A DNA stretch of 64,000 bases from an uncultured Lachnospiraceae bacterium (GTDB lineage Bacteria > Bacillota > Clostridia > Lachnospirales > Lachnospiraceae): NCBI GenBank assembly GCA_947631625.1, contig CANRMA010000011.1:37089-101088 (forward strand), in the 5' to 3' direction. The notes beneath the pieces were generated by a model. It did not search any database, was not told the origin of the DNA, and worked only from the letters and a program-made list of their open reading frames with translations. Position numbers and translations under genes: made by a program. Below are positions 9,626-21,600 of the stretch, in pieces. The first letter of the stretch is position 1. Each line of letters begins with the position of its first letter.

Positions 9626-12600
9626 ATGAGAAGGGCGAAAAAGCTGTTTGGGGCTAAAAGGATATTAGCCATGATCTTAGCGGCCGTCATGGTATTTGAC
9701 ACAATACCGATGACAGCAGCGGCAGCCGAACTGCCGACGGTTACCGAAACAGATGAAGTTATCGGAACAGAGGAAGTTGCCGGAACAGAGGAAGTTGCCG
9801 GAACAGAGGAAGTTGCCGGTAATGAAGCGGATAACGCTGAACAGACGGCAGAAGTTACTACAGACGACGGACAGGATACGTCAAAGGAAGGTTCGGACAG
9901 TGTTCTGTCTGATGCGCAGGACAACGTATCTGATGGAGATAACGACCGGGAAACGGATGTTCCGGATGATCAGACGTCAGACGGTGAGTCAGGGGACGCC
10001 GATGTGCAGGAAGCGCAGGAAGGCAGTGCCGGTGATCCTGCGGACGAGGCCGTTACTTATGAATTCGGTTTTGATCCCGAAAAGTTAGAGGGTAAAGATT
10101 TTGAATATATAAAAGATTATGACAGCGACGATCATGATGCGCATATCGAGGCGCAATACAAGGGAACGTCTCCTTTTACAAAGAAAGAGACCGTAAACGG
10201 TGAGGACGTCGTATCTCTTGCGGACGCTATCGCAGACTGCATATATCTTAAAGATAAGAATGACAATGATAATATGTTTTCGATTGGCTCTGATACAGGC
10301 GAAGACATAGTCAAATCGGTAACATATGAGTGGTCCAAGATTGACCAGGACGGTCAATATGCTGCAATGACCGATGAACCAAAAGAAGTGGGTCAGTATA
10401 AGCTTACATTAAAGCTGCCTGCGGGACAGGATTCAGGAAAGAATTATAATGAGGCGCAGAAAGACCTGTATTTTGCGATCACGAAAGCTCCTGTAACGAT
10501 TGAGTATTCCGTAGGGGAGGTTGTTCCCGGCAGTAGCGTAAGTGATGTGGAGGATAAGATAGAAGTTACGGTCAAAGGCAGTTACTATGAGACGGATACT
10601 GAGACCAAAAACGTGACTGCAAGGGATTTTAAATATAGCAAAGATGATGAGACGACAGAAGACATTGATGAATCTGCAGAGAACGAAATAGACATAGAGG
10701 TTAAAGTCAGCAAAGCAAATGCTGCGGAAGAGACTGCGGCTGATGAAGCGCTTGACGGCGCTTATGTCATAAGAGCCGACGAAGATTATTATGTGGAGTT
10801 AGTACCCCAATTTAAGGTCAAAGACAGTGACAATTATGAATTTATGCCGCTTGAAGCGCACAGATTGATTACCTCTGACCTTAAACCGAGCATGATCAAA
10901 ATCTCATTGGGTGACAAATGGACCAAAGCCGATGGTACAGAGCAGAATGTGATCATTGACTCGGATAAAGACGGCAGGGTAGTAAACAAGATAGTAGCCA
11001 AATCATATGACGGAGCGGCGCTTGCAGCCCTTGTGAAAGGTGATGATTTTGATGCTGAGGTCGTAGATGCATATGAAACACAAGAAGATGAACAGGGCAA
11101 TACAGTATATACATATAAAAAGATAGACGGCGCAGATATAGCTGAAGAGGGCGAGTGGCATACTGCGGTCTATGAGTCATGGACGGAAACAGGCAGTGAC
11201 GAAGATAAAACCCCCGTTACTTACTGCAATCTTACGGTAGGCGGAGTAACGGATGCTCCCAAGGACGCGGGCGCTTACGTCTATAGAGTTAAATATGAAG
11301 GCAAAGAAGGCGAATATAAAGAAGCTTATGCCGATATAGTAGTCATTATAGAGAAGGTCGATATAGTCATCAAGCCTGCTTTGAAAGAAAGTGAAAAGAA
11401 ATTCTACAGTGGGCAGACAGCGGCTGATGTGCTTAATAATGTAAAAGCTGAAGTATATAAGATATCAGATGGCAATGAAACGCCTATGGATACAGTCGAT
11501 AAGTATTTCTTTGGCACGTCTTATGATGATGATAGCAAGACACAGCCTTATGAGCCGTTATTTGACCTGTATAAGATCACGAAAACAGTCACGGTCAAGG
11601 ACGGCGAAAGCACGACTGAGCAGACAGAGACTTTATTAGAGTTAAATACTAAACTCACCACGCCAAGCGGAGAAGGAGAAACCAAAGAGGCGGCTGATGG
11701 AAGTAAAGTCACTGCTGCCACTACTTATGAGATAAGATTTTCAGGTAAAAAAGGCGTGCGAAACGCTGCCGGCAGCCTTGTTGATGGTGGCGTTGACATA
11801 AATCAACCGGAAAATTCAACCGAAGCTACGACGAATGTAAATTATACCGTTATAACAGACGAAGATACGCTTAAGAAAAACGTCCAAAATGCAGAGGTTA
11901 TAAATTCAACTGCCCTTACGATCAATACAGAGAAGATTGTTGAAGCATTTATGGCAGGGAATGAACAGGCAAAACGCGACAATGATGATAAAAACGTAAA
12001 CATAGGCGATAAGGACAAAGACATCGCAGTAGCATCCAAGACATATGATGGGAACAGGATCTTTGAAAACCGCGCCGCATACAAGCTTGCAGAAGTTGTG
12101 GACAAAGACGGCGCCGCAGTGGCTCAGGGTACCGACTCAAAGCTTACATATAGTTGGTATAAGCTTACGCAAGTTGATGAAAGTTGTAAAGACAGCGCAG
12201 GGGATGTTGATCCCGTGAAACTTCAGGCATACCTTGCAAAGCAGGAGCAGAACAGCGCAGGATATTACAAGAACTTTTTTAAGTATGTTGGTTCGTATGA
12301 TATAAATAGACGACCTATCTATGAATGGACCAATCCCGGAGTAATAAGCCCTAAGGACGCAGGCGTTTATAAACTGCAGATAACATATAACGACCCGACG
12401 GCTGAGACTCACGCCGATACTGCATTTGTATGCTTTGTTATCAATAAGCAGCAGGTCAGCATAGTGTTTGATGAGGATAAGTCATATGAAGAATATTCGG
12501 GAATAAAAGCAGAAGAATTCTTCAAGGATAAAGAACTGTTCTATAGCGTTAAGCCACAGCTGACCACGCCTTTAAGCGGAGAAGAACTTAAGGAGCAGTG

Positions 12601-15600
12601 CGCTCTTAAGGGCACTGCCAACGAGTACGAATTGGAATGGTCAGATAATTATTATTACTCATTAAAATTCAAGCTTCAGAAGAAAAAAGAACAGCAGGCT
12701 GCCGAAGGCAATAATGAAGCGGACGGCGCAGGAAGCAGTGAACCCGAATATGAAGACGTGAATGCTTTGGATGCTCTTGAAAAAGATGCTGAATACAGGA
12801 TTGCAGTAGATAAATTCACTCTTTTTAATGACTACGGTGACTATGGAGAACTGTCAAAGAATTATACGACGGAAGAAACGACGCTTTTGGTTAAAAAGGC
12901 AGAAACAGAGTCTGAAGAAGATACAGCTGAAAATGAATATAGTACAGAGACTAAACCACTCTCAACAGATACCGTTCCGCTCAAGGTGAACTCTATGGGC
13001 GAAACCGAACTTACGTTCGGAGATATAGAGCCTATTACTGTTGAAAAGACTTATGATAAAGTTCCGGTAAGCGAATATAAAGCTGAGTCGGAAGATGAGA
13101 CATTTGCCGAAAAGATAAAAGCTATACAGCCTTATAAAACAGCTTCTGCAGATACGAACAAAGAATATGTAAATGTGGAAGATTTAAGCGAAGGGCTTGA
13201 GATTGAATGGAGATATTATCCGGACCCGGATGATGATTATGACTATTGGCAAGTAACTGAGATAGATACGGAAAATGCCGGAAAATATGAGGTATATTTA
13301 AGCTTCAGAGGAAATGCGGATTATGCGCCGATCGGTAAAACACTTGTTGCCGAGGCGTTGGTTAAGCAAAGAGAGCTTGTCATAAGACCGGCCGAGCTTG
13401 AAAACGAAGTGACTGCAGGCACAAAGGTTGGCGGGCTTTATGAAGAACTCAAAGATAATCTTATTATTGAGGGAGACATAGTGCCGGAAGATCAGCCTGC
13501 ATTTGAATACCGCCTGATCTGTACATGGCATGGTGAGTATGCAGATGCGCCTGAACATGAGTATACAGCCAATTGTGAATATACGACTGACCGTCTTGCA
13601 TTTTTAGATAGATATAATGAGGTAGTAGACTATCCCAAATTCGTACTGACTGACTCGGAAGGCGAGACATACACAGTATCAGATAGTGATAACGCCGACA
13701 TAATAAAAGGCGATGAGACATATGAGGTAAGCATTGATGACAGTGAAGAGGTGAAATTAACCAATTTCGACTATTCCGTCAACTATACCTTAAAGGTCGG
13801 CAAACCCGTAAGCTTTACCACCGTAAGAGGCAGTTCGGAATTTGCCTCCGGTCTGTCAAATTATGACTCAAATAACGTTAGTGCTAAGGTCGATGCTGTA
13901 AATGCCAAGGATAATATCGTAAGAGATGAGCAAAGCGGCGAGTATACGCACACTCTGTCTGTAGTTGATGGGATCAAATATACGGAATGTACGGTATACG
14001 GTGAAAAAATATGCGGCAATATGTTAGTGGTAAAAGTTACACAGCCTGAAGAATATACCGCTGCACATATAAAAAAGTTTGAAAATACTGATCCTTCTGT
14101 TAATGCAGTATATGAGAATTCCATAAAGAAGATGCCGGGATATGTGTATCATTGGACTTGGGGAGTTTCTGGTAATGATTACCAAAGGGGACTTTCAGTT
14201 ATCCTTGATGCTTCCAAGGGAGCACAGTCCTTCGACATCACATGGGAGAAGGGATATACAGAGCATTTTAATGTAAACTTCGACAATGCTAAGCTGCTCG
14301 GAGACTTAAGAGATGCCGTTGCGCCCAAGTCTATTTCTTTTAACTCGCCTGTTAAGAAGATGGCGGTAGGTGAGGAACAGCAGCTTGACTTAAAGATCAC
14401 TAAGACGTTGATGGAAGACGTTATATGTATCGCCTACAAGACTGATAAAGAAGGAATATTGAGCATCAACGAATATGGTAAAGTTACGGCGCTTAAAAAA
14501 GGAACGGTCAAAGTAACCGCATATCCTGTTACTATTGAGAACGGCGTAAAGACTCCCATACCGCGCGCCAAGAGCGCAAGCGTCACTATCAAAGTGACGG
14601 ACGTTACCGCGCCCAAAGTGACCAAAGCGTTGGGAAGCGATACCTACGGATATTTTGAATATTCTAAGGTAGAGGACGGATACCGCAGAGAGATATTTGT
14701 CCTTGCAGGAAAGAAAAGAAAAGAGAGCGACTTTACGACTGCCATTGCACAGTGGGAAGCTTCCAATGAAAAATGGCAGGGCATCTTCGCGGCAGCGCCT
14801 AAATTTGTCGATAAAGAGACTGAAGATGACAACGTAGTACGAGTTTATAATAAAAAAACAAAGAAATATGAAGACACAAACAAGATAGAAGCATTCGTAT
14901 ATGGCCTGCAGCCGGGCGCTGAATATACGGTTTACATAAGAAACGTGAGCGCATTGCGTACACTTTCTGACGGAAGCAGGGTGGAAGAGTCTGTGGCAGG
15001 AAGCGCAAGCAGCTTCACAACGTCCAAACCTCAGGTTAAATATCTTGAAAGCGCATTGGCTTCATATGTGCCGGATACTGAAGTAATATGTGATCCATTG
15101 GCATGTCAAAGCTATCATAATAAGAAAGCTAATGAATATTATGATGAAGTGTGTAAAAATGTCAGACAGATATATGATCCGGAGGAATATGACTTTGACA
15201 CTGACAGGCTGCATTATGTAAGTTACCATGTGCCGCTTAGCGCAGGTAAGGTAACAGTGGCTGTTGATGGCGCGTTTGCTCAGAATGTTAATTATCCGGC
15301 GGCCGACAGGAACGACTATTATAAGCTCATGCTGCCCTTTAAGACTACGACTGATAAGGGTAACGGCGCTGCTCTTGACAAAAGCGCAAAGAACAAATAT
15401 CTTGAGCCGAAGCTTGAGTACAGGTTATTTGCTTATGTTTATGGATCAGGTTATGACGATATACGCAAAGAATATGTTGAAGACGGATATTATTATGACA
15501 TTCTTACGGATAAGAAAATAGCGTCTATCAACAAGAAAGGCGTCATAACATTAAAACAGCCGGCTCAGATAGCTGTGTATGCAGTAGATACTATATCAGG

Positions 15601-18600
15601 TAAAGAATCAAACGTTGTAGTAATAAATGTAACGGCAGCCGCTGATTCCGTAAAAAATAAGACTACGTCCCTGCAGGTAGGGCAGGCGGTTCCTCTTGAA
15701 GCGCTGCTTACGTATAAGTCAGGCAAAACAACTCTTGCGCCTGAAAGTAATTTTAATAAGAAGATCGAAGTAACAGAGGCTCTTAAGTCTCAGATCGAAG
15801 CGGGTGGATATTTCAGACTTTATGGCGACGGCTATGTAATGGCGGTAAAAGCAAAAGGCAATATAAGGCTGAGTCTTACGGACAAATATCTGGGACAGTC
15901 GGCTCAGGCTATCATTAAGTCAACTGATCTGCAGCCTGTTAAGAATCTTAAGACCAAAGAAGTGATTGATAATAAATTAACAATAACCTTCGACCGCAAT
16001 ATCTATGCGAAGGCATACCGCATAACCGTCATGAACGGACGAGGCAGCATAATAAGGAGCAGCTACGTTAAGAACAATTATGATACGGTATATGACGCAG
16101 ATAACGGCTATGGTGAGACTCCTTATTACTTTGATTATTTGTATGACAGCAAAGATAAAAACTTTAAGATAATCTGCGACCATGATGATTATGACTATGG
16201 CTATGGACATCTTTACTTCATGGATAACAAGAAGCTTAAGGATACCTGCGAATATACGATAGACGGACTTACGCAGCAGAGCAGCTATAAGATAAGCGTT
16301 GAGGCTGTCTTTGATGATGCAGCGTCGCCGGTAGTGTCCAAAGCGGCTTCCAAGTCCGTAAAGACAACTAAGCTGCCTGCTTCCGAGATTGATTATCTGG
16401 ATGACTATGAAGAAGATGATGATTATGGCTATGGTGACGGTTATGGCGGCTGCGATATCAATATACTTTCAATGAATAAGACTCTTGGAGATGGTTACTC
16501 TTATAGGGCAAGCCTGATATCCGGCAACACATATTCACTGAAGCTTCTTGCTGATAACAAAGGAGCGGACGTGGCTTTCACGGATAAGCTTACATGGTCC
16601 GTATCGAATAAGAAGACAGCGTCCGTAAAAGCGACTCCGGGAACATATTCCGCGCAGTTTAAGGCGCTCAGAGCAGGTGAGACTGTTCTGGAGGTTAAGT
16701 CAGGTATTACAAAGCATGTGATCGCGAGATATAAGTTTATAATATTGCCTGTAGGCGATGCATATTCGCCGGGCTCAAGGTACTACGGTGACAATGAAGA
16801 TCTCCGCGGCAAGGGCACAAACTACGATCCGTTAGCTAACAGCGAGCTCATACTCAACAAGCCCGCGGCAGTAGATCTTGTGAGCGGCAACTTCAAGATA
16901 TTTACATTTACGGCGCCGAAAGATGGCACATATGCTTTCTATGCGCTTGAGAACGGGGTTATTAAGACGGATGATGATGACTATTTCGGGCTCTACAACA
17001 ACGAATTGTGCGATAGCAGTTATGGAGGTTCGGTAGATAGAACAGACGACGGCGTGCGGGTTAAACTTAACAAAGACCAAACTGTTTATATCAAGGTTGA
17101 CGCCAAAGGGCAATATACAATGAACGTCAGGCTTATATCCGTCGATAATGAGAAGATGGTCATAAAGGTCGGCGAGGAAGTGGACAGCGCGGATTACGGT
17201 CAGATATTTGTATTCACTGCAGATGAGAAGGCTATATACAAGTTCAGCGGTGCGCTTACAGTATATAGCGGCAGAGATATGAATAATGAACAAAAACTCG
17301 TAAGCAATAATAGTTATGACAGTGCATGGGTGAGCCTTGACAAAGATCAGACTGTTTATATCAAGTCAGATACGTCGTATAACAATATCAAAGTAGAAAA
17401 ACAGCAGGTTGAGGCGATAACGCTTGGAAGCGAGGGAGAGATCGAGCTTACAGCCCAAGGTAGATATGTATGGTATTCTTATACACCTGCCGAAGATGCA
17501 ACGTATGAAATATCTGTTAAAGAAGCTTCTTCGAACTTTAACTCTTTAAGCGTTTATTCTGCGGATAACACAAAAGGGTTGAATGATGACAACGCATTGG
17601 CGGTTATTTCATATGGTTCTGACAGTGAGTCGTTCAGCCTTGGCAAAGGCGAGACAGTATATATAAAAGTATATAACAATAATGACAATGACTATACCCT
17701 GTTCAACATTAAAAAGACTAACAGCATAGCAAGTTTCCAGACGACTCCGCCCACAGAAGGGCAGGAAGTCGGGGAAACATCAGGAACGGTAAGCGCATCC
17801 GAAGCAGCATATGTATATCTTCGGTACGACGTTCCGGAAGACGGTATTTATACGTTTAAGTCAGTAGCTGATGAGACGTCCGGGATTAAAGCCGGCAACT
17901 TAAGCGCAAAGCTTATCAAGGACAGAATAAACAGCAGCGCAATTGAGGAAAGCACATCTTCAGATGAAAATGTCAGCATATTTATGAGTACGTATCTGAA
18001 GAAAGGCAATGTAGTATTCGTTGGAGTGAAGCAAGGCGGCTCAGCTTCATATAATATGGCTTCATACGGCGTTGGCGTATTTGGCAGTCTGTTAAATGAT
18101 ACCGTTGATGCAGGCGCAGAAGCGCCCAATGTAAAGTTGATCATAGAGCATACAAAAGTTGACGATATTGCGCAGGCGGCCCCGGAGACCGAAGGCGGAG
18201 AAGGCGTGGAAGCCGCCGATCCCAAAGCCGAGCTTGAACTCCCTGCCAATGAGGCTAAGTATATTGCATTTACCGTAAAGAAAGACGTTAATTATATCTT
18301 CAAACTTAAAAGCGGAAATAGCGCTTTATTCAGCGGAGAGATGTACGAGGATCTGACCACAGGTAAAATTACACTTAGTACCGATGGCAATGTAAGCTCC
18401 AAGACTATCGGGTATGTGGCGAAAGCGGATGGTAAAGTATATTGGAAGATAAAGAATGCCGATGATTCGGCAGATACCGATAACCAAGTAAGCATTACAA
18501 TGTCTGAGAACAAAGTTAATGAATTCGTACCCGATCAGACAGGCGGCGCATACGAAGGAGTGGTCTATCCCGGCATAGATACGTGGATAAGCTTCAAAGC

Positions 18601-21600
18601 TCCCGATACAGCCACAGGCTCCGTTTCATATGAGTTTGCGTTCAGTACGTACAGTACGTACGGAAACAGCATAAATGCAGAAATGTATAATGCTTATAAG
18701 CCTTCGCAATCAAACCGGACGGCGAAGGTCAGCGGTTATTTTACAAGCTCATCAAGAAACTTTACTGTAGATGGCAAATTCAATATAAGCACTCCCACTC
18801 TGCAACTGAGCCCGGGTCAGACTGTATATTGGAAACTGCATAGCGACTCTGATTATATATCAGATGAACAGAGCTTTACAGTCAAAGTCAAGGCTGTAGG
18901 CGATATGGAGCTTAAACTGCCTCAGAAAACGGAAGAGGGTGAAGAAGATAATACTGTCTCGGCCGACGTTTTTGCGGGTACGGAGCAGTGGTTTAAGTTC
19001 ACGGCAGTTGAAGACGGAAGATACACATTTACATTTGAGAACAGCGTATACTATAATATAAGCTTGGAAGGACATAAAGGCAGCAAGGATGCATATGCTG
19101 ATCCATCAAACGAAAGTTTTTCTGCCTATTCAGATAAGACTATTGAAGTAAATCTCAGTTCCGGCACGGATATGTATTGGCGTGTAAAGAACGATAACGA
19201 AGATGATGCTAAAGTCAGTGTGAAAGTGGCTGTCGTATCCATGAATGAGATGAAAGACGCTTATGAGTTTATTGAATTGGCCAAAGGCGATAATCTGTTC
19301 AAGTATAATGTGCAGGAAACCGGAAGGTATACTGTAATATACATGTGCAGTGATAATTGTACCGGTGATAGTCGTTCTTTGGAGCTGTATGACGGTATAG
19401 ATGCTCTTGATAATAACGAAAGTATAAAAGGTTGTGAGGCAAGCGGCAATAAGACATTAATTGATGGAACAAATTATCTTCATATTGCAGAAGATATCTG
19501 GCTTACAAGCGGACATACTTTATTTGGCAAGGTCTCAAATTCAAAAGGTTATTCAGGCAATACATATAAGGCGGCAGTCCGCATAACCAAAGTAACCGCA
19601 ACTGAGCTTACCGACGGTATCGCTTCAGAGATTGAAATTAAAAATAATAATGTAGGCGAGTCGAAGTGGTTCAGCTATACTGCTAATGAAGCCGGAAAAT
19701 ATGCATTTAATATATTGTTTACTGATGATGAAGGTAATACCATTCAGTCAAGTGAAAGTATCTATATTTATGACAGTTTGGAATCCGAAGAGTCTAGTGA
19801 TATTATAAATTATTCTTATTCAGACAATACATATACATATTATAAAGATATTTATATGAAGTCAGGCGAAACAAAATATATTAAACTTATGCCTGTCGCT
19901 TATTCTGATATATATAATGTTACTAAAGTAAGCGTTGAAGTAACGCCTTTAGGTGTTAAAAAATTAACGATCTCAGGCGACTCGTCGGAAACAGAAAGTA
20001 ATAAATTCACACTATCAAATGGAACCGTTACTACACAGTTGTTTAGTTTCACGGCCGATGAAAGCGCAAGATATGTATTTAATTTTACAAGTTCCAAAGA
20101 GGATTCCTATGTAAAAATACATTTATCTGACAGCTTGGACGAGGGTGAGAATGATGAAAATAGCAGTTACTTAGATTTAGTTTCGGTTGGCGAAAATCAT
20201 GTAGGATCCGATAGTGTATATATTGAGAAAGGCAAAAAGGTATATTGTAGTGTTGAGTCTACAAGCAGCGACACGGTAACCGGAAGCATAAAAGTAAGCG
20301 AGATAACGGAGGATAAAATCGAAGAGATCTCAGAAGCGGCCTCCGAAGAAGATACCGCTAAATCTTATGCGATACCGCGCGGAAATGAAAAATGGTTCAA
20401 GTTTACTAATAATACAGAGAACGATATATTATATGCCTTTACCGTTTCCGCGGGATTGGTGTCATTATATAATAATTTGAGCGATAATGAAAAAACTGAA
20501 TTTTTAAGTTCAGATAACAGCAGTAAGACTTATCAATGCAGAGTTAATGTTGGAGATACAGTATATATAAGAATCTTAAATTTATCAAGCAGCAGTGACG
20601 ATACGATTAAAGTAAACGGTAACAAGTTGGATGTATCTGATTTGACTGTTGGCAATGAGGTTCTTGTAAATATCAATGGTACTGCTATGGAAGCCTGGTA
20701 TAGTTTTACTGCAGCTAAGACAGGAATATATAATATAACACTTAACAGAAATGATATGCGTGAAGACGATTCATACTATAAAGTTGGTTTTTATGGATAT
20801 AGCTCTACAGGTGAATATCGCAGCACTAGTATTGATTACGGAAGCCCTGTTGTACTGACATGTGCCATTATTGAAGGAAGTTCTGTTTCTTTTAAAATTC
20901 AGAAAATTTCAAATTCCGGACTTCCGCCTGCTTATGATTTTAGCGGTACATTAATTGTTACTGAAAGGACCGGAGCGGAAGTCAGTGAACTTGCCTTAGA
21001 TAAGTCTGCAGAGGTTAAGATTGACGCCTCGCAGGAAGACTGCATGAGATGCAAGTGGCTTAAGTTTACTGCGCCATCGGACGGACAATATCAGTTTTAT
21101 AGTGATACTGCCCCAATAAATTCAGCACAAATAAAAGCATGGTTTTTTAAGAAGCCGGTATCAGTTTTTTATACGGGAAATAATGATAAAGATTTAAGAC
21201 CGCTTAATAGAAATGCTGATGATATAGCGAATAATGACGTTTACCGGGTGTCGTTTAAAAAAATATTGGATATGAAAGCCGGTGAAACCGTTTATATAGC
21301 AGTAGGTCAGGTACAGCTTTATGCGGGGGCTTCTTCTTCAATAGATACTAATGTATATGTAAAGAATTATTCGGGACCGACTGAGTTGACCCTGGATAAA
21401 CCTGTCGAAGTAAAATTAGCTATAGGCGAATATGTGATATTGAGTTTTACGGCCGATAAAGCAGGAAAGTATAGTTTCTATTCTAATCGTGACTCAGGAG
21501 CAGATCCTTGCGCATGGTTATTTACGGATATGCCGGAGGCAGGCGGTGACGCAGAAAAGGTTTCTGAGTTTTACGATAGTGTGGCTGATAATGATAATTA

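Noticed and set aside
9753..10088. Alternative-frame ORFs inside the giant gene
   Set aside because: They are low-complexity shadows of the repeated acidic linker and the long coding frame, without ribosome sites.
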